Shown here in pieces: positions 7,694-15,211 of a DNA stretch of 43,287 nt. A program made the translations under genes and the position numbers. Numbering within the stretch: position 1 is the stretch's first letter; each line of letters starts with the position of its first letter. The DNA is from an uncultured Collinsella sp. GTDB taxonomy: Bacteria; Actinomycetota; Coriobacteriia; Coriobacteriales; Coriobacteriaceae. The stretch lies in contig CAAEMX010000064.1 in the NCBI GenBank assembly GCA_900757185.1, positions 1-43,287 on the forward strand, written 5' to 3'. The notes below the pieces were generated by a model. The model worked only from the letters and a program-made list of their open reading frames with translations, was not told the DNA's origin and ran no database searches.

Positions 7694-8422
7694 ATGATCT
7701 ACTACGTCGAGGACGATGACAACATCAGGGATTTGACGGTCTATGCGCTGCGCAAGCAGGGAATCGAGGCCGAGGGCTTTTCGTGCGACGGCGAGTTTAA
7801 GGCCGCCGTGGCGCGACGGGTACCCGATGCCGTCCTGCTCGACATCATGCTGCCCGACACCGATGGCTTGGCGATTATGCGCCGCCTGCGTGCCGATCGC
7901 CTGACGGCGACGGTGCCCATCATGATGCTTACCGCCAAGGACACCGAACTCGACAAGGTGATGGCGCTCGATGGCGGTGCCGACGATTACCTGACTAAGC
8001 CGTTTTCGCTCATGGAGCTTGCGAGCCGCTGCCGCGCACTGCTGCGTCGCGGCGGCATGGTCAAGCAGGCGAGCGATGTGCTCAGCGTGGGCGACATCGT
8101 GCTTTCGCCCAGCCATCGCGAGGTGACCGTTGCCGGCGAGCCGCTTAAGCTCACCCTGCGCGAGTTCGACCTGCTCGAGTACCTCATGCGCAAGCCCGGC
8201 GTGGTCTTTACCCGAGAGTCGTTGCTGCAGAGCGTGTGGGGCTGGGACTTCGACGGCGGTTCGCGCACCGTTGACGTGCACGTGCAGACGCTTCGCCAAA
8301 AACTGGGCGAGCATGCCAGCGCCATCGAGACCGTGCGCGGCGTGGGTTATCGCCTGGCCGAGCCTTCTGCCGGTGATGGTGCCGAAGGCGACGACACCGC
8401 GGCCACCGCATCGGAGGAGTAA
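7694..8422 (+). CDS. PhoB-like response regulator (OmpR family)
   Basis: A 242-residue regulator. The receiver domain has the EDDD acidic pocket, phospho-acceptor D50 in VLLDIMLPDTDG, T80 and K102 in LTKPF. The C-terminal winged helix covers about 130-225 (LTLREFDLLEYLM, SRTVDVHVQTLRQKL, VRGVGYRL). A short acidic Ala-rich tail follows. The start is ATG 7694, 6 nt after AAAGGGG; an in-frame ATG at 7670 has no ribosome site. It sits between pstB and a PhoR-like kinase, so control of the phosphate regulon is likely (inference from context). Confidence 0.9.
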   Translation: MIYYVEDDDNIRDLTVYALRKQGIEAEGFSCDGEFKAAVARRVPDAVLLDIMLPDTDGLAIMRRLRADRLTATVPIMMLTAKDTELDKVMALDGGADDYLTKPFSLMELASRCRALLRRGGMVKQASDVLSVGDIVLSPSHREVTVAGEPLKLTLREFDLLEYLMRKPGVVFTRESLLQSVWGWDFDGGSRTVDVHVQTLRQKLGEHASAIETVRGVGYRLAEPSAGDGAEGDDTAATASEE

Positions 8423-8425
8423 CCC

Positions 8426-9850
8426 GTGGTCTTCGCCCCCCAGGGAAAACATACGCTGTCGCACCGCGTTTTTGTGACGATCTTTGTCTGCGCCATGGCG
8501 GTTATCGTGGCGTTTACGGTGCTGGGTGCGTTCTTTGTGCAAAACACTTTGGCGGATGCCACGAGTGCCAATCTGGCGCAGGAAACTGAGCTCATTGCTG
8601 CCGCCCTCGACGAGCAGCAGGAGCCCATTCCGTTCTTGCGAAGCCTCGATCGCGAGGATCTTCGTATCACGCTGATCAATAAGGACGGATCTGTTGCCTA
8701 CGACAACGAGGCGTCGCCTTCCACACTGCCCAACCATGGCGATCGCCCCGAGGTCATCGAGGCCTTTGAGAGTGGTTCGGGTTCCGCGGAGCGCGCAAGC
8801 TCTACACTCGACGAGATTATGCTGTATCGCGCCGTCACCCTTGATAACGGCCAGGTCGTTCGCTTGGCGCAGGCCCAGCCTGGCGTTGCGGCGATTTTGC
8901 TGTCGATGCTGGCGCCGATGCTGCTTATCGCAGCAGCGGGTGCAGTACTCTCGTTTTTTATGGCGCGCCGTGAGTCCCGTGCCATCATCGCGCCGTTGCA
9001 AGAGGTGGATTTGGATCACCCACGCCGTAGCTATGAGCACGCCTATGCCGAGATGGTTCCCATGCTTGAGCGCATCGAGTCGCAGCGCCAGGAACTCAAG
9101 CGCCAAATGGCGGTGCTAGCGGACAACGACCGTATGCGCCGCGAGTTCACGGCGAATATCACCCATGAGCTCAAGACGCCGCTTACGGCGATTTCGGGCT
9201 ATGCCGAGCTCATCGCAAATGGCATGGTCGAGGGCGAGGACGACCTGCGCAACTTTGGCGGTCGCATCTATCGTGAGGCGGGCCGCTTGGCAGCGCTTGT
9301 CAACGACATCCTTACGCTGTCTAACTTGGACGAGGCCGAACGTGCAACTGAGGGCGAGGCGGTGCCCATTGGGTCCACGGAGCCTATTGAGCTCTCGCGT
9401 GCGATCTACGCGGTTGAACAGCGTCTTGAACAGGTCGCCCGTCAAGCGAATGTGACGATAAGTCATGAGACCAAGCCTGTGGTCATCGAAGGCGTGTCGC
9501 GCTTGGTCGACGAGCTCATCTATAATCTGGCAAGCAACGCCATCCGCTACAATCGGCCCGGCGGTACGGTTACGCTGCAGTGCGGCACCAACGACGAAGG
9601 CCATCCGTTCCTCGCTGTCGCCGACACGGGAATCGGTATCGCGCCTGAAGAACAGGGCAAGGTATTTGAGCGGTTCTATCGCGTGGACAAGAGTAGGTCC
9701 AAGGCACGCGGCGGAACCGGCCTGGGGCTTGCCATTGTCAAGCATGCGGCCCTGTATCATCACGCCACGCTCGATCTGTCGAGCGAGTTGGGCGTGGGAA
9801 CCACCATTACGGTGACGTTTCCCATACAGCAGGACGAGCCATTCGCATAG
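8426..9850 (+). CDS. PhoR-like sensor histidine kinase
   Basis: A 474-residue kinase with two membrane helices (about 17-38 and 154-176) flanking an extracytoplasmic sensor of about 115 residues. A HAMP-like linker is followed by the dimerisation box REFTANITHELKTPL with H247. The ATPase domain has NLASNAIRYN, ADTGIGIAPEEQ, FERFYRVDKSRS and GGTGLGLAIVKH. The GTG start is 3 nt after the PhoB-like stop codon with GGAGGAG 6 nt upstream, so translation is probably coupled. The PhoR assignment rests on the architecture plus the pstB-phoB context. Confidence 0.9.
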   Translation: MVFAPQGKHTLSHRVFVTIFVCAMAVIVAFTVLGAFFVQNTLADATSANLAQETELIAAALDEQQEPIPFLRSLDREDLRITLINKDGSVAYDNEASPSTLPNHGDRPEVIEAFESGSGSAERASSTLDEIMLYRAVTLDNGQVVRLAQAQPGVAAILLSMLAPMLLIAAAGAVLSFFMARRESRAIIAPLQEVDLDHPRRSYEHAYAEMVPMLERIESQRQELKRQMAVLADNDRMRREFTANITHELKTPLTAISGYAELIANGMVEGEDDLRNFGGRIYREAGRLAALVNDILTLSNLDEAERATEGEAVPIGSTEPIELSRAIYAVEQRLEQVARQANVTISHETKPVVIEGVSRLVDELIYNLASNAIRYNRPGGTVTLQCGTNDEGHPFLAVADTGIGIAPEEQGKVFERFYRVDKSRSKARGGTGLGLAIVKHAALYHHATLDLSSELGVGTTITVTFPIQQDEPFA

Positions 9851-9875
9851 CGATACAACATAGATATTGATGTAG

Positions 9876-9911
9876 ACGCCGCATTTGACTTTCGGGTGCG
9901 GCGTTGTTGTG
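9876..9911 (+). terminator. Probable terminator after the PhoR-like gene
   Basis: ACGCCGCA and TGCGGCGT pair perfectly around a 13-nt loop and are followed by the T-rich TGTTGT. The T run is weak. Confidence 0.6.
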
Positions 9912-9969
9912 CAATTTTACGATTGCTTCCGACATTTTTACAGGAGAGCCTGTTTCTTATGTATAGAGT

Positions 9970-9998
9970 TTGGTCTCGGTAAAAAGATGCGATAACAT
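9970..9998 (+). promoter_or_regulatory. Candidate sigma-70 promoter of the cps module
   Basis: TTGGTC (9970-9975) and TAACAT (9993-9998) are separated by 17 nt, 47 nt before the cpsC-like start. Confidence 0.5.
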
Positions 9999-10045
9999 AC
10001 GGACAGTTTTGTCAATCCGAACTGGGGAAATGAAAGGCAAGCTGC

Positions 10046-10702
10046 ATGACCCTTCTCGAACTGTTCCAGCTGCTGAAGAAGCACCTCAAGCTGGTCATCA
10101 CCCTTCCGGTGGTCTGCGCGATCGCTATGGGCATCGTGTCCTTCGTTGCGATGGACAACACCTATACCGCGACGACGAGCATGTACATTCTCGCCAAGAC
10201 CGACGATAGCGGTCAGATGAGCTACAACGATCTCTCGGCGAGCCAGATGCTTTCCAACGATATCGCCACGCTGCTGGATAGCGATAGCGTTAAGAGCGGC
10301 GCCGCCAAAGAACTGGGCCTTACCGATCTGGATGACTACAAGGTGTCTGTTTCCTCCGAGACCACCACGCGTGTCATTACGCTTTCGGTTACCGGCACCG
10401 ATGCCAAGGAGACGGCTGAGGTCGCAAAGGCCATTGCCAGCTCGGTGAGTACGGTCGCTCAGAACGTCGGCGCTGCCCAGAGCATCAACGTTATCGACGA
10501 GGCTAAGACCCCCGAAGCCCCCAGCGGCCCCAAGCGCACGCTGTATATTGCCGTCGCGTTCCTCGCCGGTATCTTTATCGCAGTTGCCTATGTCGTTTTG
10601 GCAGACATGCTCAATACCCGCATCCGCGGTGCCGAAGAGGCAGAAGAGCTCCTGGGTATTCCCGTTGTTGGCCGAATTCCGGCTATGAAAGGTGGTAAAT
10701 AG
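10046..10702 (+). CDS. Wzz/CpsC-type polysaccharide chain-length and tyrosine-kinase modulator
   Basis: A 218-residue inner-membrane protein with a Wzz domain. Helix 1 (about 15-36, LVITLPVVCAIAMGIVSFVA) and helix 2 (about 171-193, YIAVAFLAGIFIAVAYVVLA) bracket an extracytoplasmic region with the usual chain-length-regulator pattern. The second helix is preceded by a Pro-rich stretch (TPEAPSGPKR). Such proteins activate a partner BY-kinase, and that kinase is the next gene, 2 nt downstream. No glycosyltransferase, flippase or polymerase gene is nearby. Confidence 0.9.
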   Translation: MTLLELFQLLKKHLKLVITLPVVCAIAMGIVSFVAMDNTYTATTSMYILAKTDDSGQMSYNDLSASQMLSNDIATLLDSDSVKSGAAKELGLTDLDDYKVSVSSETTTRVITLSVTGTDAKETAEVAKAIASSVSTVAQNVGAAQSINVIDEAKTPEAPSGPKRTLYIAVAFLAGIFIAVAYVVLADMLNTRIRGAEEAEELLGIPVVGRIPAMKGGK

Positions 10703-10704
10703 GC

Positions 10705-11442
10705 ATGGCTAGGGCAAAGAACACCGATAAGCTCGTTGTGCAGAATGCCGCCAAGACCCTTCTGGCCAACATCCGCTTTGCGAGCGTGGACGACCCCATT
10801 CGCACCATCACCGTTACCTCCTCGATTCCCAACGAGGGCAAGTCTACGGTTTCCATTAATCTTGCTCAGGCAATCGCCACGAGCGGCAAGAGTGTCCTGC
10901 TGGTCGAGGCTGATATGCGTCGCAGGTCCCTTGCCGATATGCTCGGCGTCCGCTCCCGCGGCGGACTCTATGCAGTCCTGTCCGAGCAGGTTTCTATCGA
11001 CCAGGCGATTGTCGAGACAGGTCAGAAGAATTTCTACTTCCTCGATGCCGAGCCGCATATTCCCAATCCTGCCGACATCATCGTCTCCCATCGCTTTGCC
11101 AAGCTGGTCAAGGCACTGTCTGCTAAGTTCCAGTACGTCATCTTCGATGCTCCTCCGGTCGGCACCTTCATCGATGCTGCCGAGATTGCCAGCCTGACCG
11201 ACGGCGCGCTGTTCGTGGTGCGCGAGGACTTTACCAAGCGCGAAGAGGCGCTCAACGCTATCGCCCAGCTTAAGAAGTCCGAGAAGGTCAAGCTCATCGG
11301 TACCGTCATGAATTACTGTGAGACCGAGACCAGCGAGTACTACTATTCTTACTACACCAAGGACGGTAAGAAGGTTAAGAAGGGCTCCGACGATCAGGGC
11401 ACTTCCAAAAAGGGCATCTTCACCAACCGAGCAAACGTTTAG
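10705..11442 (+). CDS. CpsD/CapB-type bacterial tyrosine kinase
   Basis: A 245-residue cytoplasmic BY-kinase. Walker A is SIPNEGKST, Walker A' is LLVEADMRRRS and Walker B is VIFDAPP. The C-terminal tyrosine cluster (SEYYYSYYTKDGKK, five Tyr in seven residues) is the expected autophosphorylation site. The C-terminus is very Lys-rich. It is encoded immediately downstream of its CpsC-like activator and 17 nt upstream of a CpsB-like phosphatase. Confidence 0.93.
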   Translation: MARAKNTDKLVVQNAAKTLLANIRFASVDDPIRTITVTSSIPNEGKSTVSINLAQAIATSGKSVLLVEADMRRRSLADMLGVRSRGGLYAVLSEQVSIDQAIVETGQKNFYFLDAEPHIPNPADIIVSHRFAKLVKALSAKFQYVIFDAPPVGTFIDAAEIASLTDGALFVVREDFTKREEALNAIAQLKKSEKVKLIGTVMNYCETETSEYYYSYYTKDGKKVKKGSDDQGTSKKGIFTNRANV

Positions 11443-11459
11443 TTGATTAAGGCTGACCT

Positions 11460-12110
11460 ATGCGTGACATTCATTGCCATATCTTGCCGGGTGTAGACGA
11501 CGGCGCCGCCGATCTCGAAGAGAGCTTGGCGATGCTCGAGGCTGCCAAGCGGGCCGGTGTAACCAGAATCGTTTGCACTCCTCACTGCCGTGATCCCTAT
11601 TTTGATTACGACAAGATGTGGGATGCCTTTGAGCTGCTGCGCGATAACGCTGACGGTTTTCCGCTCCAGATGGGCTTCGAGGTCAACCATCGAAAGCTCG
11701 TTGAGCTTGGTATCGATGCCGCGGATCACTTGCATTTCGATGGGACCAACGAGTTTCTGCTCGAGCTTTCGACGCATGCCGATGCGTATGCGTTTAGAGA
11801 GTACGAGAACACGATTTACGATTTGCAGTGCCGTGGCTACCAGGTGATCATCGCTCATCCTGAGCGCTATCGTGCGGTTCAAAAGGATGTAAGCGTGGCG
11901 GAGCGCCTGGTCGATATGGGCTGCAAGCTGCAGGCTTCGGCGGACTTTATTGCCGGCGGTCGCTTTGGTCGCGAGAAAAAGCCGGCACAGCGCCTGTTCG
12001 ATCAGAACCTGTACAGCTTCATCGCGAGCGATGCCCATAACGTGGGTCATTACGACTGCCTGGCGAAGGCTCGCGCGAAGTTTAGCGTGCGCGGAGCTCA
12101 TTTTCGCTAA
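11460..12110 (+). CDS. CpsB/CapC-type tyrosine-protein phosphatase (PHP family)
   Basis: A 216-residue metal-dependent phosphatase of the PHP fold that dephosphorylates CpsD-type kinases. It has the N-terminal metal motif DIHCHILPGVDDG (H5, H7), CTPHCRDPYF, AHPERYRAV and the C-terminal ASDAHN. The length is slightly below the usual 240-260. It forms the third gene of a CpsC-CpsD-CpsB module and probably shares its promoter. Confidence 0.92.
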   Translation: MRDIHCHILPGVDDGAADLEESLAMLEAAKRAGVTRIVCTPHCRDPYFDYDKMWDAFELLRDNADGFPLQMGFEVNHRKLVELGIDAADHLHFDGTNEFLLELSTHADAYAFREYENTIYDLQCRGYQVIIAHPERYRAVQKDVSVAERLVDMGCKLQASADFIAGGRFGREKKPAQRLFDQNLYSFIASDAHNVGHYDCLAKARAKFSVRGAHFR

Positions 12111-12149
12111 AATCTGTCCCTAACGTTCGCATTGAATGAAAGGGCAGCC

Positions 12150-12650
12150 ATGGATATCCAACTTAAGACGGGATGCTTTGATGACGCGGCGTTGGTGCGC
12201 CGCGTCGTTTTTATGGACGAGCAGGGCTACGAGAACGAGTTTGACGCTATCGACGAGGATCCGAACTGCATTCATGTGACGCTCTATGTAGACGGCGAGC
12301 TTGCCGGTTGCTCGCGCGTGTTTCCCGAAGAGCTTGAGCGTGCGGCTGACGCGGAGGCTCCGGTGTCGCCGGCGTGCGACTTGGACGAAGGCGTCGCGGC
12401 GGGGGAGACCTACATTATGGGGCGCGTGGCTGTGCTGCCGAGCATGCGCCGTCGCGGTCTGGCGAGCAAGATTGTCGAGGCCAGTGATACGTGCGCGCGT
12501 GATGCCGGCGCCAAGCTCATTAAGCTGCATGCGCAGGAATACGTGCTGCCGCTCTATGCCAAGGCGGGCTACACGCAGATTGCCCCGGTGGACTACGAAG
12601 ACGAGGGCCAGCCCCATGCTTGGATGGCCAAGCGCGTAGATGGCAGATAG
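12150..12650 (+). CDS. GNAT-family N-acetyltransferase
   Basis: A 166-residue acetyltransferase. The acetyl-CoA motif is MGRVAVLPSMRRRGLASKIV, followed by AKLIKLHAQEYVLPLYAKAGY, the typical motif B. The substrate is not predictable. ATG 12150 has GAAAGGG 5 nt upstream; an in-frame TTG at 12132 is not preferred. It lies 39 nt after the CpsB-like gene and may be transcribed with it. Confidence 0.88.
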   Translation: MDIQLKTGCFDDAALVRRVVFMDEQGYENEFDAIDEDPNCIHVTLYVDGELAGCSRVFPEELERAADAEAPVSPACDLDEGVAAGETYIMGRVAVLPSMRRRGLASKIVEASDTCARDAGAKLIKLHAQEYVLPLYAKAGYTQIAPVDYEDEGQPHAWMAKRVDGR

Positions 12651-12760
12651 GGACGTTCATTTCCTGCCGGCAGTCGGGGACACTCCTTGGCAATTGGCGT
12701 ATCAGAGCGTTTGGACATACAGTTTTTCGATTCCGTATGTATATATGCGCGCTAATGGGT

Positions 12761-12766
12761 TATAAA
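12761..12766 (+). promoter_or_regulatory. Candidate -10 box (TATAAA) of htpG
   Basis: TATAAA lies 86 nt before the htpG ATG, with the weak -35 candidate TGTATA 17 nt upstream. No CIRCE or HAIR element is seen. Confidence 0.45.
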
Positions 12767-12797
12767 ATCTAAGTCTGGACATAGCAGGTCTGCGATG

Positions 12798-12822
12798 CGG
12801 CTCGGGCAACCGGGCCGTTTTT
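12798..12822 (+). terminator. Terminator-like hairpin in the htpG leader
   Basis: CGGCTCGG and CCGGGCCG pair over 8 bp (one G-T pair) around a GCAA tetraloop, followed by TTTTT. It sits between the TATAAA box and the htpG start, so it could be a leader attenuator or a terminator for upstream transcription. Confidence 0.7.
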
Positions 12823-12852
12823 GCGGACGGGGGTAGCGCGAAAGGACTGCAC

Positions 12853-14877
12853 ATGCGTCAATTTAAGACCGAGAGCAAAAAACTGCTCGACCTCATGATC
12901 AACTCCATCTACACCAATAAGGAAATCTTCCTGCGCGAGCTTATCTCTAATGCGAGTGACGCCGTCGACAAGCTCAACTTTAAGAGCCTGCAGGACCCGA
13001 GTGTCAAGCTCGACCAGGGCGACCTGGCTATTCGCGTCTCTTTTGATAAAGACGCCCGCACCATTACCATCTCGGATAACGGCATTGGCATGACCGCCGA
13101 GGAGCTCGAGCGCAATCTGGGCACCATCGCCCATTCCGGCTCCGAGGAGTTTAAGACCGAGAACGCCGAGCAACAGGGCTCCGATGTCGACATCATCGGC
13201 CAGTTTGGCGTGGGCTTCTACTCCGCCTTTATGGTCGCCAGCCACGTGAAGGTCGTCAGCCGCGCTTATGGCGAGGACACCGCCCACGTTTGGGAGTCCG
13301 ACGGTCTTGAGGGCTACACCATCGAGGATGGCGAGCGTGCTGAGCACGGTACCGATGTCATCCTGACGCTGCGCGAGAACGAGAAGCTCGACGCCGACGG
13401 CGAGGCCGAGACCTACGATCGCTTCCTGACCGAGTGGGGCCTCAAGAGCCTGATTCAGCAGTACAGCAACTATGTGCGCTACCCGATTCAGATGATGGTG
13501 AGCAAGAGCCGCCAGAAACCCAAGCCCGAGGACGCCGGCGACGACTACAAGCCCGAGTACGAGGACTACCAGGAGCTCGAGACCATCAACTCCATGACGC
13601 CGATTTGGAAAAAGCGCAGCTCCGACGTTGAGCAGAAGGATTACAACGAGTTCTACAAGTCCACGTTCCACGACTTTGACGATCCCGCGCGCACTATCAG
13701 CTTCCATGCCGAGGGTACGCTTGAGTACGATGCGCTGCTGTTTGTGCCGGGCCGCGCCCCGTTCGATCTGTACAGCAAGGACTACGAGAAGGGCCTGGCG
13801 CTCTACAGCTCCAACGTGCTGATTATGGAGAAGTGCGACGACCTGCTGCCCGACTACTACAACTTTGTCCGCGGCGTCGTGGATTCTGCCGACGTGTCGC
13901 TCAACATCTCGCGTGAGACGCTGCAGCAGAACCGTCAGCTCAAGGCCATCGCCAAGCGCGTGGAGAAGAAGATTACCGCCGATCTTGAGGATATGCGCGA
14001 CAACGACCGCGAGGCCTACGAGAAGTTCTTTGAGAACTTTGGCCGCGGTCTTAAGTACGGCATCTACTCGAGCTATGGCATGAAGGCCGATGAGCTCGCC
14101 GACCTGCTACTGTTCTGGTCTGCCAAGGAGCAGAAGATGATTACCCTGGCCGAGTATGCCAAGGGCATGCCCGGGGATCAGAAGGCCATCTACTACGCCG
14201 CCGGCGACTCGCGTGAGCGCTTGGCCAAGATGCCCGTGGTAAAGGGTGTGCTCGACCGCGGCTATGACGTGCTGTTGCTGACGCAGGATGTGGATGAGTT
14301 CACGTTCCAGGCTATGCGTGAGTACGTTGCCGCCGATATGCCTAAGATCTACGAGGACGACGCCGCCCGCGAGGCTGCCGAGAAGGCCGTTGCCGACGGT
14401 GCCGAGCCCGAGGTCGAGGATCGTCACCTGGAGCTCAAGAACGTCGCGACTGGCGATCTTGATCTGGCGACCGAGGACGAGAAGAAGGAGGCCGAGGACG
14501 CCACCAAGGAAAACGAGGACCTCTTTAGCGCTATGAAGGAGGCGCTCGGTGACAAGGTCGAGAAAGTTGCCGTCTCCGCGCGCCTGACCGATGCCCCCGC
14601 TTGCATCACCACCGAGGGTCCGCTTTCGCTCGAGATGGAGAAGGTGCTCCAGAAGGGACCCGAGGGCGCGCCCGACGGCATGCCCAAGAGCCAGCGCGTG
14701 CTCGAGCTCAACGCCAAGCACCCGGTCTTTGACAAGCTTGTCGCTGCCCAGAAGGCAGGTGACGCCGACAAGATCAAGCAGTACTCCGGCCTGCTCTACG
14801 ATCAGGCCCTGCTGGTCGAGGGCATCCTCCCGGAGGACCCCGTTGCCTTCGCGGCGGCCATTTGCGAACTAATGTAA
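12853..14877 (+). CDS. htpG: Molecular chaperone HtpG (Hsp90)
   Basis: A 674-residue cytosolic Hsp90. The N-terminal GHKL ATPase has ELISNASDAVDKL, DNGIGMT, IAHSGS and GQFGVGFYSAFM. The middle domain carries GVVDSADVSLNISRETLQQN, including the catalytic Arg region. The C-terminal dimerisation domain is complete, though a charged Glu/Lys-rich linker near residues 500-570 is longer and more acidic than usual. The ATG follows AAAGGA. It is a single-gene unit. Confidence 0.97.
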   Translation: MRQFKTESKKLLDLMINSIYTNKEIFLRELISNASDAVDKLNFKSLQDPSVKLDQGDLAIRVSFDKDARTITISDNGIGMTAEELERNLGTIAHSGSEEFKTENAEQQGSDVDIIGQFGVGFYSAFMVASHVKVVSRAYGEDTAHVWESDGLEGYTIEDGERAEHGTDVILTLRENEKLDADGEAETYDRFLTEWGLKSLIQQYSNYVRYPIQMMVSKSRQKPKPEDAGDDYKPEYEDYQELETINSMTPIWKKRSSDVEQKDYNEFYKSTFHDFDDPARTISFHAEGTLEYDALLFVPGRAPFDLYSKDYEKGLALYSSNVLIMEKCDDLLPDYYNFVRGVVDSADVSLNISRETLQQNRQLKAIAKRVEKKITADLEDMRDNDREAYEKFFENFGRGLKYGIYSSYGMKADELADLLLFWSAKEQKMITLAEYAKGMPGDQKAIYYAAGDSRERLAKMPVVKGVLDRGYDVLLLTQDVDEFTFQAMREYVAADMPKIYEDDAAREAAEKAVADGAEPEVEDRHLELKNVATGDLDLATEDEKKEAEDATKENEDLFSAMKEALGDKVEKVAVSARLTDAPACITTEGPLSLEMEKVLQKGPEGAPDGMPKSQRVLELNAKHPVFDKLVAAQKAGDADKIKQYSGLLYDQALLVEGILPEDPVAFAAAICELM

Positions 14878-14880
14878 CTA

Positions 14881-14997
14881 CTCGACGCTGCAAACGCCCC
14901 TAAGCGGCAATTTGACGTTCAATCGTCGGTCGCGTACCAAAGTACGCTTCCCTCCTCTTTCACGTCACCTTGCTCGCTTAGGGGCGTTTTCGCTGAC
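14881..14997. repeat. Dispersed hairpin repeat, copy 1 (after htpG)
   Basis: The outer arms AAACGCCCCTAAGCG and CGCTTAGGGGCGTTT pair over 15 bp. Inside them CAA/TTG and GACGT/ACGTC extend the helix. The centre holds a private hairpin (GCGTAC CAAA GTACGC). Arms and flanks recur at 20255-20374 with a different centre. TTTT follows the 3' arm, so it may also terminate htpG transcription. Confidence 0.85.
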
Positions 14998-15032
14998 TTA
15001 TGCTCAACCTGCGACGCTTTCGTGGCCCTAAG

Positions 15033-15060
15033 TAGTCGTTGGGGACGTCCCCAATGACTA
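15033..15060. repeat. 28-bp near-perfect palindrome around GGGGACGTCCCC
   Basis: The two 14-base halves pair with a single G-T mismatch around the centre GGGGACGTCCCC. It lies between the htpG repeat and the first YhgE gene and may be a REP-like unit. A related GGGGACACTCC string occurs near 12680. Confidence 0.6.
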
Positions 15061-15184
15061 GTTGGGTTGCTAATTTGTGCGCGTTGTGGTTTTGTGACCT
15101 GCTGAAATTAAAGATACTGTACAACTGTACGTTAACTCATCTTCGTAGTATATTGCTACCCGCAAAACTCAACACCATTGTGCT

Positions 15185-15211
15185 TTGAGACGTTAAAGCG
15201 CCTACTACAAT
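15185..15211 (+). promoter_or_regulatory. Candidate promoter of the yhgE pair
   Basis: TTGAGA (15185-15190) and TACAAT (15206-15211) are 15 nt apart. If real, transcription starts after the ATG at 15210 and the true start would be 15246 or 15261. Confidence 0.3.
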
